Assembly (NCBI RefSeq): GCF_026626745.1
Contig: NZ_JAPNJW010000001.1
Span: 2,836,001-2,900,000, forward strand
Length of the DNA stretch: 64,000 nucleotides
Direction: 5' to 3'
DNA from: Nannocystis sp. RBIL2
Lineage (GTDB): Bacteria; Myxococcota_A; Polyangia; Nannocystales; Nannocystaceae
Shown: piece after piece, positions 8,470 through 17,320 of the stretch
How the letters are laid out: each line of letters begins with the position of its first letter
Position numbering within the stretch: position 1 is the stretch's first letter
Translations under genes and position numbers: made by a program
Notes under the pieces: generated by a model
The model's input: only the letters and a program-made list of their open reading frames with translations
Database searches by the model: none
What the model was told of the DNA's origin: nothing

Positions 8470-10242
8470 TCAGCCAGGCGCTGCCGCTCTACGGGCCATG
8501 AACGGCGGGGCGCACACGGGACAGTGCGGCTGCGAGAAGACTTCACCGGCGTGCTCGAGCCGCTCGACGGGCTCCTCGAAGCGCGGCGAGGTCCGGTAGC
8601 CGGCCGTGCGGAACGCGGCGGGGTCGCCCTTCCACGAGCGCAGCAAGGCGCCCCGGTGCTCGCCGGTCATCGCTTGCAAGGCCAGGCGCACCGCCAGCTC
8701 GGCGGTGCGCACGGCGTCGAGCGAGCCGAACGGCGTGAAGGCGTTGCCGCACGCGGCCAGCTCGCGCGTCACCGCCTGCCCAGGGGCCGCGAACGCAGCG
8801 CGATTGCACAGGGCCGGGGCGCGCTCCTCTTGTGCGGGGGTGAACAGGCAGTCGAGGCAGCCCGCCGGGCGCGGCTGCTTCGGTCCGTGCCCGGCGATCA
8901 GCGCCGCGTGGCCACCGAGCCCGAGCGGCTCGAGCCAGGTGTAGACGATCGGCGGCGCCTCGGCAGCGTCGAGCGCGGTCTCGTTGAGCCAGCGGTCGAC
9001 GTTGGGATCGCCGGTGGCGGCGATGACGATGTCGAAGTCTGCGAGACGGATCGTGCCGGCCTCGATCGCCTGTTCGATGGCCGCGACGACCGGCTCGACC
9101 GTGAGCGCGGGATAGTGCGTTCTCAGCTCGAAAGTCAGCAGGTGGACCTTCGCGGGCGACTTGAGGAACGCGCGCAGGACGTCGCTCGCTAGCGGTTGAC
9201 CGAGCACGTGGCGGTAGGCGTTCTCGGGGCGGAGCTCGTCGGGGTCCACGAGGGTGAGCGCTTGGACGCCGGCGCGCGCGAGCTCGCCGGCGACGTGACC
9301 CCCGACTGCGCCGCTGCCGATCAGCAGCGCCCTGGAGCGCCGCACCGCCGCGAGCCCACCGCCGCGGGCGACCAGGTAATCGAGGTCTTGTCGGAAGACG
9401 GTGATCGCCTGCGCTCCTGCGGTGCCCGGACGCCTCGTCAGCGGATGCTCGCCCTGGATGCCGAGGTACTCCACGCCGATCAGGCACTGCCCGCCGCGCG
9501 GCAACGGGACGCGGACGACGACGAAGCTGCTCGCGCGGGGCTTGCCGCGCAGTTGCGTGTGCAGCGACTTGCGCTGCGCGTCGGTCAGGTTCTGCTTGAT
9601 GAAGCGGGTGATCTCCGTGGTTCCCCACTCCGACGGAGTCGAGTCGATCGGCCGCGTCACCTCGTGGAGCGGGACGTAGAGCACCTGCTCGGCGGGCAAC
9701 CCGGGCAGCGCGCGGTTCGCCTGCGCGCGATTGTCGAACAGGTGCCACAACTTGGACATGCGGACGCCGCAGACCCACCGGATCTCCTCGCCTGGCGACA
9801 CCATCGACAGCGCGAGGGCTTGGCCGGGCCAGTACAGCGCCAGCTCCTCGATGAACGCGGCCGAGTTGTCGCCGCGTAGCCCGCTGGCGACGAGCTCCAG
9901 CGCCATGCGCAGGGCGTCGGCGACGACCGCGACGGCGTCCCTGCGATCGAGCAGCACGCCGTCGTGCTCCGAGTAGCAGACGTACCCGTGCTTGTGGACG
10001 TGAGGCAGCCGCGAGTCGAGGTCGAGGACGTAGATCCGCGGCAGGACGTTTGGAAAGCGCCGCGGGATGCCGATCCGCACACGGAGCGCGCGGCCCTCGA
10101 CGCGGGCTCGGCCCGTGAACGCGCCCGCGAGCCCATTCGCCCAGCTCTGAGCGAGGAGCTCGGGCCCGGCGGGCGCCGCGTCCTCGAGGATGCCCGCGGC
10201 GCACAGCTCGGCGAGCAATTCGGTCGGGATGGGTCGCTTCAT
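8470..10242 (-). CDS. cap2: CBASS Cap2-like E2/E1 fusion (ubiquitin-transfer-like conjugation enzyme)
   Basis: 590 residues from ATG 10242, which overlaps the CD-NTase stop as ATGA. Residues about 1-130 look like an E2-type domain, with the active-site candidate Cys89 in HKHGYVCYSEHDG. A linker region follows. The E1/ThiF-type adenylation domain begins near residue 305 with the nucleotide loop LLIGSGAVGGHVAGELARAG and the acidic VDPDELRPENAYRH segment. Two CxxC pairs (Cys462/465 in GCLDC and Cys574/577 in HCPVC) could bind zinc, and Cys498 (AACGNAFTPFG) is a candidate E1 catalytic cysteine. In known CBASS, Cap2 attaches the C-terminus of the partner CD-NTase to target proteins and primes it. 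Length and order fit Cap2 (about 600 residues). Assignment rests on motif order and gene pairing. Confidence 0.87.
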   Translation of the reverse strand: MKRPIPTELLAELCAAGILEDAAPAGPELLAQSWANGLAGAFTGRARVEGRALRVRIGIPRRFPNVLPRIYVLDLDSRLPHVHKHGYVCYSEHDGVLLDRRDAVAVVADALRMALELVASGLRGDNSAAFIEELALYWPGQALALSMVSPGEEIRWVCGVRMSKLWHLFDNRAQANRALPGLPAEQVLYVPLHEVTRPIDSTPSEWGTTEITRFIKQNLTDAQRKSLHTQLRGKPRASSFVVVRVPLPRGGQCLIGVEYLGIQGEHPLTRRPGTAGAQAITVFRQDLDYLVARGGGLAAVRRSRALLIGSGAVGGHVAGELARAGVQALTLVDPDELRPENAYRHVLGQPLASDVLRAFLKSPAKVHLLTFELRTHYPALTVEPVVAAIEQAIEAGTIRLADFDIVIAATGDPNVDRWLNETALDAAEAPPIVYTWLEPLGLGGHAALIAGHGPKQPRPAGCLDCLFTPAQEERAPALCNRAAFAAPGQAVTRELAACGNAFTPFGSLDAVRTAELAVRLALQAMTGEHRGALLRSWKGDPAAFRTAGYRTSPRFEEPVERLEHAGEVFSQPHCPVCAPPFMARRAAAPG

Positions 10243-11225
10243 GCCGCCGACCCCGAGGCGACGATCGCCGAACGCTTGCGCGTGGGTTTGCCTTCCGGGC
10301 CGGGGAAGTCGTCGCCGAACACGCGGCGCAGGGCGTCGCACGCCCCGTCGCGGTCCGGGCTCCCCAGCGCGGTCGTCAGCGCTCGCTCGAGGCGCTCGAG
10401 CTCCTCACGGAAGATCTCCATCTGGCGATCGGTCATGCGGTCGAACGGGTCGTTGCCGGGAGCGACCGGGAGCTTCGCTTTCAGCCGCCGCTCGGGATAT
10501 TCACGCATGGCCTTCACCAGCGCCAGGAGCGCCGCCGCATCGTCGTAGTGAACCTGCCTGTCGACGGGATCCTGGCGACGCTCGACCCGAAACCACTTCA
10601 GCGCCGCGGCCGTGAGCGCGATGCCCCTGGGCGCCGCCTCTCCTTCGCTGGAGAAGCGCTCGTCCTTCCAGCGCTTCAGGACACGTACCACCCGACGGAA
10701 TTGCACTTTGTCTTGATCCTTGAAGCGCCCGTCGATGAAGGCGCCGAGCGCCTGCGGATCCGAGGGCTGCCAGATCCTCATGTCCTGCCGATCGCCGGGC
10801 TTGCCGCACGCGAGATGGAGGCGATCATGCGCGTCGCGGGCGTACACCGCGAGGTCGACGTGATACAGTTGTTCGTCACCGCGCCGGTAGAACACGGTGA
10901 CGCACGGGCGACGGAGCCGAACCGAGCTGCCGAGGTCTTCGAGACCCGCGAGCACTCGCTGCTTGAGGGCGACGGGGTCGGGCCATTCGTCGATCGTGGT
11001 GTTGAAACGTAGGGCGACGTCGATGTCGTAGTCGCCGCTCAGCGGGTGGACGCCCGTGCGCAGGTCGTAGCTGCCCTGATTGCAGGGGTCGAAGCTCGGG
11101 CCGTCGAGCCGCGCGCGGAGGTGCTCGAGGATGACATTACGTCGCTCGCGGAGGACGCCGGTGTGGTCCCAGTCGAGCTTGATCGTCTCGTCGAAGGTGG
11201 CCAGGTATCGATTGATGTTGGTCAT
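10239..11225 (-). CDS. CBASS CD-NTase (cGAS/DncV-like nucleotidyltransferase)
   Basis: 328 residues from ATG 11225. The nucleotidyltransferase signature is complete: GS at residues 51-52 (NQGSYDLRTGVHPL), then GDYDIDVAL with metal-binding Asp67 and Asp69, and the third acidic residue Asp124 in LYHVDLAVY. A helical C-terminal half contains KRWKDERF and RREEL-type helices. Such enzymes make cyclic di- or trinucleotide alarm signals during phage infection. The C-terminus ends SGSAA, a small-residue tail suitable for conjugation by Cap2. It is the first gene of a two-gene minus-strand operon with Cap2. No neighbouring effector (phospholipase, nuclease, TM protein or TIR-SAVED) is visible within 2 kb on either side. 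Confidence 0.88.
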   Translation of the reverse strand: MTNINRYLATFDETIKLDWDHTGVLRERRNVILEHLRARLDGPSFDPCNQGSYDLRTGVHPLSGDYDIDVALRFNTTIDEWPDPVALKQRVLAGLEDLGSSVRLRRPCVTVFYRRGDEQLYHVDLAVYARDAHDRLHLACGKPGDRQDMRIWQPSDPQALGAFIDGRFKDQDKVQFRRVVRVLKRWKDERFSSEGEAAPRGIALTAAALKWFRVERRQDPVDRQVHYDDAAALLALVKAMREYPERRLKAKLPVAPGNDPFDRMTDRQMEIFREELERLERALTTALGSPDRDGACDALRRVFGDDFPGPEGKPTRKRSAIVASGSAA

Positions 11226-11821
11226 ATGCCGTGGTGGGGACAGTTGTGTGTCGGTCGCGCCGCCGATCGATCACCGCGGGAAGCCCGCGTCGTCGCGGGC
11301 CAAGATGGGTCGAGCTCGCGGCTCGACCGTAGTCCTGTCGCCGCGAAATTCGGCTCACGACTCTCCGGCCGGCCGGCGAGCCCGTCGCAGCCCTGGCTCG
11401 AGCAATTGTTGCACTAGAGAGCGCAACCGAGCGCCGAGCAGGCCAGAGCAACTGGACCACGACCTCGCACGATGAGGCCATGCGGGCGGCCGGGCGGCAG
11501 GTCGGCGACGCGACGCCCGGCAATATCGTCGCGGTCAGGGCCTGGTGTCCGGCCACGGCGATCGCCCGCCGGCCGCCCCGGCGACCGGCCGGTTGTCATC
11601 CCGGAGTCGGCGCGCGCGGTCGACCTTCTGCGACCGTCCCGCAACTCGATCACCCAAAACCTGAACCCCTGGTCAGCTCTCGCCGCAGCAGACCTCTGTC
11701 CGAACTGACTCGCCGGCGTCGAGCGCAGCCTCGACGTGCCTCCGGCGCCGCGAGCCTCGCAGGGGCCCGGCGAATCCACGTTTTCAAATGCCGTGTGGTC
11801 TGCCGAGGATACGATGGCGCG
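11226..11821. other. Intergenic region upstream of the CD-NTase
   Basis: No gene was recognised. A perfect inverted repeat GGTCGAGC-tcgcg-GCTCGACC lies at 11308-11328 and a weaker GC-rich hairpin just before it (11271-11300). These are about 85 bp upstream of the CD-NTase start and could be a regulatory site or the terminator of a lost gene; neither has a T tract. The longer plus-strand frame starting at 11480 is not protein-like until 11822. Confidence 0.4.
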
Positions 11822-12778
11822 GTGCGAGCCGACCCCGAGAACGCGACACTCGAGCAAGACATCATCGACCGCCCCGACGATCGCCGAGCATGGGTCACCT
11901 ACGCCGAGCGGCTGCAATCCCAGGGTGACCCGCGGGGCGAGCTGGGCTTGATTCAGCTCGCCCTCGAAGAAAACGAGGACGCTGCGCTACGCGAGAAAGA
12001 GCAAGCCCTCCTGGCGGCCCACGCCGTCGAGCTCTCCGGCGCTTTTCCTTCGCGGGGTGACGCCGAGCCCGCGGCGAGTTGCGAGGTGATCTACCGCGGC
12101 GGCTTCTTCCATACCTTATGTTTTGCAGGGCCACCCGAGGTGCTCCGGCAGGTCCTCGCGCATCCGTCGGCGCGGCTTTTGGTCTCACTCTCCGTGCAGT
12201 ACATGGAGGACGACAGGGAGGACTTCGCGCCTCTCGTCGAGGCGCTTTCGACGGAGCCGCTGGCGGCTCTGCGCGCGCTGTGCATCGGCGGACTGCCTGA
12301 TCCTCACGGCGAGGCGTCGTTCGCCCTGCGCAGTTGCGGCTCGCTGCTGCCGCTGGCCAGGGGGTGTCCCCGCCTGGAGCGGCTCGGTATCCGCTGCCCC
12401 TACTTCGTCGCCGCATTCCACCCTGCGCTGCGCATTCTCGATGCGCGCATGGGTGCGGCGCCACCCTCCGTGCAGTCACTGACCCGCGCGGAGCTGCCAC
12501 GACTCACCGAGCTGCACCTCGGCTACGAGACCCGCACCTCGCGACAGCTCTCGGATCGACACGAGGAAGCCCTCATCTGGGACGATGCGACCGTGAATGC
12601 CCTCGGCAGCGCTTCGGGACTCGCCGTGCTGCGGCGGCTATGCCTGTGGCCCACGCCGTGGAAGCGCAACTGCCGTGTGGCGACGCGGCTGCGTGCTTCC
12701 CAGTTGGCCAGCCGGATCGATCAGCTCGAAGCCTGCAACTGGCGTGACTTCGACGACTGTAGCGCGTTCCCGCTGTAG
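11822..12778 (+). CDS. Repeat-companion (TIGR02996-like) domain protein
   Basis: 318 residues from GTG 11822 (VRADPENATLEQDI). The N-terminal ~40 residues (LEQDIIDRPDDRRAWVTYAERLQ, then GDPRGELGLIQLALE) match the pattern of the short domain that precedes leucine-rich repeats in many myxobacterial and planctomycete proteins. The remainder has irregular leucine-rich segments (LAALRALCIGGLPD, LPRLTELHLGYET, LAVLRRLCLWPTP), consistent with degenerate LRRs used for protein binding. There is no signal peptide, so it is probably cytoplasmic. The frame is open upstream to 11480, but that part lacks protein character and the GTG at 11822 sits right before the domain. Function unknown. Confidence 0.72.
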   Translation: MRADPENATLEQDIIDRPDDRRAWVTYAERLQSQGDPRGELGLIQLALEENEDAALREKEQALLAAHAVELSGAFPSRGDAEPAASCEVIYRGGFFHTLCFAGPPEVLRQVLAHPSARLLVSLSVQYMEDDREDFAPLVEALSTEPLAALRALCIGGLPDPHGEASFALRSCGSLLPLARGCPRLERLGIRCPYFVAAFHPALRILDARMGAAPPSVQSLTRAELPRLTELHLGYETRTSRQLSDRHEEALIWDDATVNALGSASGLAVLRRLCLWPTPWKRNCRVATRLRASQLASRIDQLEACNWRDFDDCSAFPL

Positions 12779-13023
12779 TCATTCGCAAGATCAGTGGGCA
12801 AACGCAGCCTATCGTGCAGAACGCGCCGCCTTCCGGCGTGCGAGCACGTCGCCACTCGGCATGCGCTGCGTCGCCGAATGATCAAGCTCGGGCTGGACGA
12901 CCCGAGGTCACATCGGAAATTGAGCAACGCCAGCCCCTGAGGTGCAGTCCTCCGCGAGATTTCGATCGCTGACAGGCGCCCCGCAGCGCCGCGAGGTGAG
13001 ACCCCGCAACGTCGCCGTCACGC
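12779..13023. other. Intergenic stretch
   Basis: No coding potential was recognised between the repeat-companion gene and the LRR fragment. In-frame stops at 12970 and 12997 close the LRR frame on its left. Confidence 0.4.
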
Positions 13024-13596
13024 TGGCTCGATGGCCGGCGCGCGTCGCTCGAGTCGCTGCGCTTGTCGGTCAACGACATCGTCGACGTCGCGCCGCTCGT
13101 CGACCTGCCGGCTCTGAAGTCGCTGTCGCTCGACAGCAACGCGCTCGTCGACCCGGACCCGCTCGCCGGGTTGCACGGACTCGAGTCGCTTCGCCTCGGC
13201 CTCAACCCGCTGAAACCGGACATCGGCGCGCTGGTCGAGCTCGACGCGCTCGTCGACCTCGGCATCGAGTTCACGGGCGTCACCGCCCTGCACGCGTTCG
13301 CCCCGCAGACGCTCTCGCAGCTCTCGGCCGCCGGCAACGCGATCGTCGACCTCGGCCCGCTCGCCGGCCACGTGGCGCTGTCCCACATCGATCTCCGGAG
13401 TAACGCGCTCACGACGCTGCAGCCGCTCCTCGCGGCACCGTTCTGGGACTCGCAATGCGTCGACCTCAACCTCGCTGACAATCCGCTCGACGCCGACGTC
13501 CTGGCCGAGCAGATCCCCGCGCTGTGCGCCCAGGGCGAGTCGATCCAGGGGTCCGGCGCGGGGTGCCTCGCGTGCGAGGAGGGTGAGGGCTTCTAG
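13024..13596 (+). pseudogene. 5'-truncated leucine-rich-repeat protein
   Basis: The frame reads regular 22-residue-type leucine-rich repeats from about 13045 (SLESLRLSVNDIVDVAPL, ALKSLSLDSNALVDPDPL, LESLRLGLNPLKPDIGAL, QLSAAGNAIVDLGPL, LSHIDLRSNALTTLQPL) and ends with a cysteine-containing cap (CVDLNLADNPLD... CAQGESIQGSGAGCLACEEGEGF). Internalin-like LRR proteins of this kind are normally exported, but there is no signal peptide or good start: TTG 13063 falls inside a repeat and the frame is closed by stops at 12970 and 12997. It is best read as the 3' part of an LRR surface protein whose 5' end was lost. Confidence 0.7.
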
Positions 13597-13990
13597 CGGG
13601 CCTTGCGGCTCTTGCTGTCCCAGTAGGACCCAGGGCCGGTCACCTGCCGAAGGCCCTGCCTCGGCGGCACGGGTGATCGCGCGGGCGTCGTCGTCGAGCA
13701 GCGCGTTGCTGAGCCAGGGAACGACCGTTTCAGCGCCGCGGCGCTCGGGGGGGACTCCGGGATGAAGTACAGGCCGTCTACCGCCAGGATCGCGTGACCG
13801 GCCGTCCGTGGGCTCTCCCGAGCGGCTCGCGTTCACCAGTGAGATAGCACGCGCGGGGCTCCGGTTCCCGATCGCGACCTGCGAACGCTACCACCGGCGA
13901 GACGGTCGGCGAATACCACGACCAACGACCGCTCAATCGACCTGAATGGTCGCGTGGAGCTCGCGCGGCCGCGATCCGGAAGCGAATCCT
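13597..13990. other. Intergenic stretch before the amidohydrolase
   Basis: Nothing convincing on either strand. On the minus strand a short frame ending about 13596 (GPGSYWDSKSRKAR) has protein-like composition and may be the end of a decayed gene. The amidohydrolase start at 13991 is at the right edge. Confidence 0.3.
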
Positions 13991-15274
13991 ATGACTAGAC
14001 ATTGCACCTTGATGTTTTCGCTCGCCCTCGCCTTTGCCCTCGGTACGACCGCCAGCTCCGCCGAGGCCGCGCATCCGACCTGCTCGCAATCGTTCGCGAT
14101 CACCAACGTGCGGGTGTTCGACGGCGACAAGGTGATCGCCAAGGCCACCGTGCTCGTCGTCGACGACGAGATCGCGGCGGTCGGGCCGAAGGTGAAGATC
14201 CCGCAGGGCACGCCGACGATCGACGGCGCCGGCGCGACGCTGATGCCGGGCATGCTCGACAGCCACGCCCACGCGTGGCAACGCGGCGACCTCGAGCGCG
14301 CGGCGCAGTTCGGCGTGACGACCGAGTTCGACATGTGGTCCGACCTCGCCTTCATCCAGGCGATGACGGCCGAGCAAAAGAGCACCGGGGCGCCGGACCG
14401 CGCCGACGTGTTCAGCGCGATTCACCCGGCGACCATCACCGAAGGGTATCCCTACAACTGGACCCCGGACGTCATCGAATCGCCGACGGTCGACAGCCCG
14501 CAGGGGGCCAAGAAGTTCGTCAAGGATCGGATCAAGGAAGGCGCCAACCACCTCAAGATCATGATCGAGGACGGCACCCTGACCGGCCCCCCGATCCCCG
14601 TGCTCAGCGACGCCACCATCGCGGCGTTGACGAAGGAGGCGAAAAAGCGGGGGATGCTGAGCATGGCGCACATCACCAAGCAGGCACCGGCGTTCTCGGC
14701 GGTCGACAACGGCGTCGACGGCCTCGTCCACGTATTCGTCGACGAGCTCGCCACCGCGCAGTTCGTCGAGCTGGCGGTGGCGAAGGGCATCTTCGTCGTC
14801 GGCACGCTCGGCGCCGAGGAGGCGTTCATCACCACCGACGGCGGCGCCGCGATCATCGCCGACCCCGACCTCGGCCCGTACCTGACCGAGCTCGAGAAGG
14901 AGTACCTGCTGTCTCCCGCGCCGCCGAGCGTGCTGACGCTCGAGAACCTGCAGATCGCCGAGGACAACGTGCTCGCGCTGCACGACGCCGGCGTGCCGAT
15001 CCTCGCCGGGACCGACCTCGCGACCCACGGCGTCAGCATCCACCGCGATCTCGAGCTGCTCGTCGACGCGGGCCTGACCCCGACCGAGGCGCTGGTCGCG
15101 GCGACTTCGGCGCCGGCCGACGCGTTCGGCTTCGGCGACCGCGGCCGGATCGCGCCCGGGCTGCGCGCCGACCTGGTGCTGGTCGATGGCGACCCGACCA
15201 CGGACATCCTGGCGACGCGCGCGATCCGGAAGATCTGGAAGCTCGGCGTCGAGGTCGAGCGCGCGCTGCCGTGA
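13991..15274 (+). CDS. Exported amidohydrolase family protein
   Basis: 427 residues from ATG 13991, which sits just before a signal peptide (TLMFSLALAFALGTTASSAEA). The upstream in-frame ATG at 13946 would bury it. The amidohydrolase fold is visible in order: a small beta domain (ITNVRVFDGDKVIAKATVLV), the metal site MLDSHAHAW (HxH), HLKIMIEDG (possible carbamylated or metal-bridging Lys), HITKQA, and GTDLATHG with the catalytic Asp. The last ~60 residues rebuild the beta domain (GRIAPGLRADLVLVDGDPTTD). Relatives act on cyclic amides, dipeptides or imidazolonepropionate-like substrates; the substrate here is unknown. Likely periplasmic. It stands alone on the plus strand. Confidence 0.9.
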   Translation: MTRHCTLMFSLALAFALGTTASSAEAAHPTCSQSFAITNVRVFDGDKVIAKATVLVVDDEIAAVGPKVKIPQGTPTIDGAGATLMPGMLDSHAHAWQRGDLERAAQFGVTTEFDMWSDLAFIQAMTAEQKSTGAPDRADVFSAIHPATITEGYPYNWTPDVIESPTVDSPQGAKKFVKDRIKEGANHLKIMIEDGTLTGPPIPVLSDATIAALTKEAKKRGMLSMAHITKQAPAFSAVDNGVDGLVHVFVDELATAQFVELAVAKGIFVVGTLGAEEAFITTDGGAAIIADPDLGPYLTELEKEYLLSPAPPSVLTLENLQIAEDNVLALHDAGVPILAGTDLATHGVSIHRDLELLVDAGLTPTEALVAATSAPADAFGFGDRGRIAPGLRADLVLVDGDPTTDILATRAIRKIWKLGVEVERALP

Positions 15275-15400
15275 GCGCGACGAACTCGTGACGGGTCAAC
15301 CTCCACACACCGGGTTTCGGACCTCGCTCGCGGCGAACCCGGCAGTCTCTGCGGTCTCCGGGTCAGCTTCCCGCGAACGACTCGACAGCCTCACCGTAGC

Positions 15401-15922
15401 CACGCCGCCGGGCCCACCCACGCGCCCGAGGCCGCCGGCGTCGCGCTGGGGCGTCGGCCCCGAGCGCGCCTCGCGGCCCACGAGCTGCTCGGCGGCGACC
15501 TGTCCTTGCCGGTCCACTGGGGCATCTCCTTCGGCCACCCAGGTGTGACGGCAGCGCTGGCGGGCGCCGGCCAGTTGCAGGGGCTGAACACCCGCAGCGT
15601 GATCGTCGCCAAGGCGGCGGGCTTTAGCCTGCTGCTCGGCGGAGACCCCAAGGACTCCCAGGAGCATCGGCAGATCATATCGGTATCCATGTACGGGAAC
15701 GGTTTCAACGGGCATCGGACGTTCGCCGACCTGCCATCGCCGTTCGTGTGGGGCGATCGGGCGGCAGTGCTGGCGTCCGCGCCGGCGCCGTTGCGCAGCT
15801 TTGCGATGCCCCACACCGCCAATGTCCTCCGCGACGAGTGGGAGGTCAGCGGCCTGTCTTTCTCCGCCGGTTACGACAAGGACGCCGTCGTCGGCCAATA
15901 CTCTGTAGGAACCGCGCGGTGA
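15401..15922 (+). pseudogene. Remnant of an unrecognised gene
   Basis: From about 15413 the frame reads a coherent protein (EAAGVALG, LAAHELLGGDLSLPVHWGI, then GHPGVTAALAGAGQLQGLNT, SLLLGGDPKDSQEHRQIISV, YGNGFNGHRTFADLPSPF, SAGYDKDAVVGQYSVGTAR) ending at TGA 15920. No start codon or ribosome site precedes it except TTG 15506 inside the conserved-looking part, and upstream codons lose protein character. I infer a 5'-truncated gene. No family was recognised. Confidence 0.45.
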
Positions 15923-16028
15923 CGGAGCGGCCGGACTCGCGGCGCGGAAGACGTTGGCGGCGAGACGCTCCTCACCGCGGCACTGCTCTTGGCCGCCATG
16001 AGTCAGTTGGTGGGGATATAAAGATCGA

Positions 16029-16403
16029 TCAGCGGACCTTGCCGCGGCGCCACCGCTGGGCCATGAATTGCTGGAAGTCGAGGGCGCTGCGCGGCTGCTT
16101 GGCGCCGCCGCAGCACAGGAACGTCACGCCTTCGGCCGCCAGCGCGGCGAGGCGGCGCCATTGCCCGACCTGCTGGCGCCGCGGCGGGCGGAACCCGACG
16201 CCCATGGACACCACTTCGCCGCCGCATTCGGGGCAGCGCGGCGCTCGCCACTCGCCGTCCGGATCGACGTCGGCCTGCAACCTCCGCTTGAACGCCTTGC
16301 GGCAGCCGAAACAGGCGAACTGCGGCTTGTAGACGAAATGCGCGTACCAGCACGAAGCGTGCGAGCCGTTCGGGCAGCAGGGAAAGTCGGTTCGGCGCGG
16401 CAT
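16029..16403 (-). CDS. Small zinc-ribbon protein
   Basis: 124 residues from ATG 16403. It contains CPNGSHASC, FACFGCRKAFKRR and CPECGGEVVSMGVG; the CxxC knuckles suggest one or two zinc ribbons. The C-terminal half (RPPRRQQVGQWRRLAALAAEGVTF) is helical and basic, so nucleic-acid or protein binding is plausible. No known family was recognised. It lies 38 bp upstream of the XRE regulator stop on the same strand, so the two could be co-transcribed with this gene second. Confidence 0.7.
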   Translation of the reverse strand: MPRRTDFPCCPNGSHASCWYAHFVYKPQFACFGCRKAFKRRLQADVDPDGEWRAPRCPECGGEVVSMGVGFRPPRRQQVGQWRRLAALAAEGVTFLCCGGAKQPRSALDFQQFMAQRWRRGKVR

Positions 16404-16441
16404 CGCCCTTCTATCCTAGCAGACGGCCGCGCCGTCATGCC

Positions 16442-17209
16442 CTATCGTCCGTGACGCAGCGCCTCCGCGGTCGCGGGGTCGGCGGGGAAGAACGACTCGA
16501 TAGCGAGCTCCGACAGCGTGACGTCGACGGGACTGCCGAAGATGGTCGTCGTGCTGAGGAACGACAGCACGGCCTCGCCGACGCGCAGACGCAGCGTCGC
16601 TACGAGGTCGGTCCCGTGGCCGGTGACCGCCTGATCGCCGCCGAGCTCGGTGCGCAGCGCGACGAGCACCGGATCGGCGCTCGCGTCGATCTGCTGCTGC
16701 AGGCGCTGCAGGACGTGCGCGCGCCACTCCGCGGCGTTGACGATCCGCGGCCACAGCCCGTCGGGCGCCAGGCTCGCGCGCAGCACGTTCATCGGCGGCT
16801 CGCGCAGGCGCGCCGGGAGGTCGCTGACGAGGGGCGCGAACGCTCGGTTGGCCGCGACGAGGTTCCAGTGGCGATCGATCGCTATCGCCGGGTACGGCTC
16901 GTGACCCGCGAGCAGCAGATCGATCGCCCGGCGCGCGCTCGCCAGCTCGGGCGCGTCGAGCGGGTGCTGCGAGTACATCGGCGCGTGCCCGGCGGCGAGC
17001 AGCAGCGCGTTGCGGGCGCGCAGCGGGATCGACAGGACGTCGGCGAGCTTGAGCACCATGTCGCGGCTCGGTGTGGCGCGGCCGGACTCGAGGAAGCTGA
17101 CGTGCTTGGTCGAGATGTTGGCCGTGGCGGCGAGCGCCAGCTGGCTCATGTGCCGTTGCTCGCGCCACTGCCGCAGGAGAGTGCCGATCGGCCGGGTTGG
17201 ACTCTGCAT
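16442..17209 (-). CDS. XRE-family transcriptional regulator with MmyB-type C-terminal domain
   Basis: 255 residues from ATG 17209 (MQSPTRPIG). The helix-turn-helix is LRQWREQRHMSQLALAATAN followed by ISTKHVSFLESGRATPSRDM. The C-terminal domain (YPAIAIDRHWNLVAANRAFAPL; FGSPVDVTLSELAIESFFP) matches the MmyB-like PAS-type ligand-binding region of this regulator class. An upstream ATG at 17248 is possible, but it lies inside a palindromic operator, so 17209 is preferred. It is divergent from the NTF2-hydrolase fusion at 17321 and almost certainly regulates it and itself through the operators at 17247-17286 (inference). Confidence 0.9.
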   Translation of the reverse strand: MQSPTRPIGTLLRQWREQRHMSQLALAATANISTKHVSFLESGRATPSRDMVLKLADVLSIPLRARNALLLAAGHAPMYSQHPLDAPELASARRAIDLLLAGHEPYPAIAIDRHWNLVAANRAFAPLVSDLPARLREPPMNVLRASLAPDGLWPRIVNAAEWRAHVLQRLQQQIDASADPVLVALRTELGGDQAVTGHGTDLVATLRLRVGEAVLSFLSTTTIFGSPVDVTLSELAIESFFPADPATAEALRHGR

Positions 17210-17246
17210 GGCTTTGGCGAGTGTAACCGTCCCGCGCCGGCGCTCC

Positions 17247-17286
17247 ATTACCTCGCGGGTAATCTGATCGTTACCCCGCAGGTAAT
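17247..17286. promoter_or_regulatory. Two palindromic operators in the XRE/hydrolase divergent promoter
   Basis: Two near-identical dyads with the form TTACC-N5-GGTAA: ATTACC-tcgcg-GGTAAT at 17247-17263 and GTTACC-ccgca-GGTAAT at 17270-17286. Their centres are 23 bp apart, about two helical turns, which suits cooperative dimer binding. They sit between the divergent starts at 17209 and 17321. Likely target of the XRE regulator (inference from position and symmetry). Confidence 0.75.
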
Positions 17287-17320
17287 CGACCCCATGGCGG
17301 CGCGAGCCCAAATTCGGTGC

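Noticed and set aside
11308..11328. Rho-independent terminator
   Set aside because: A good stem exists but no T tract follows on either strand, and it lies upstream rather than downstream of the nearest gene.
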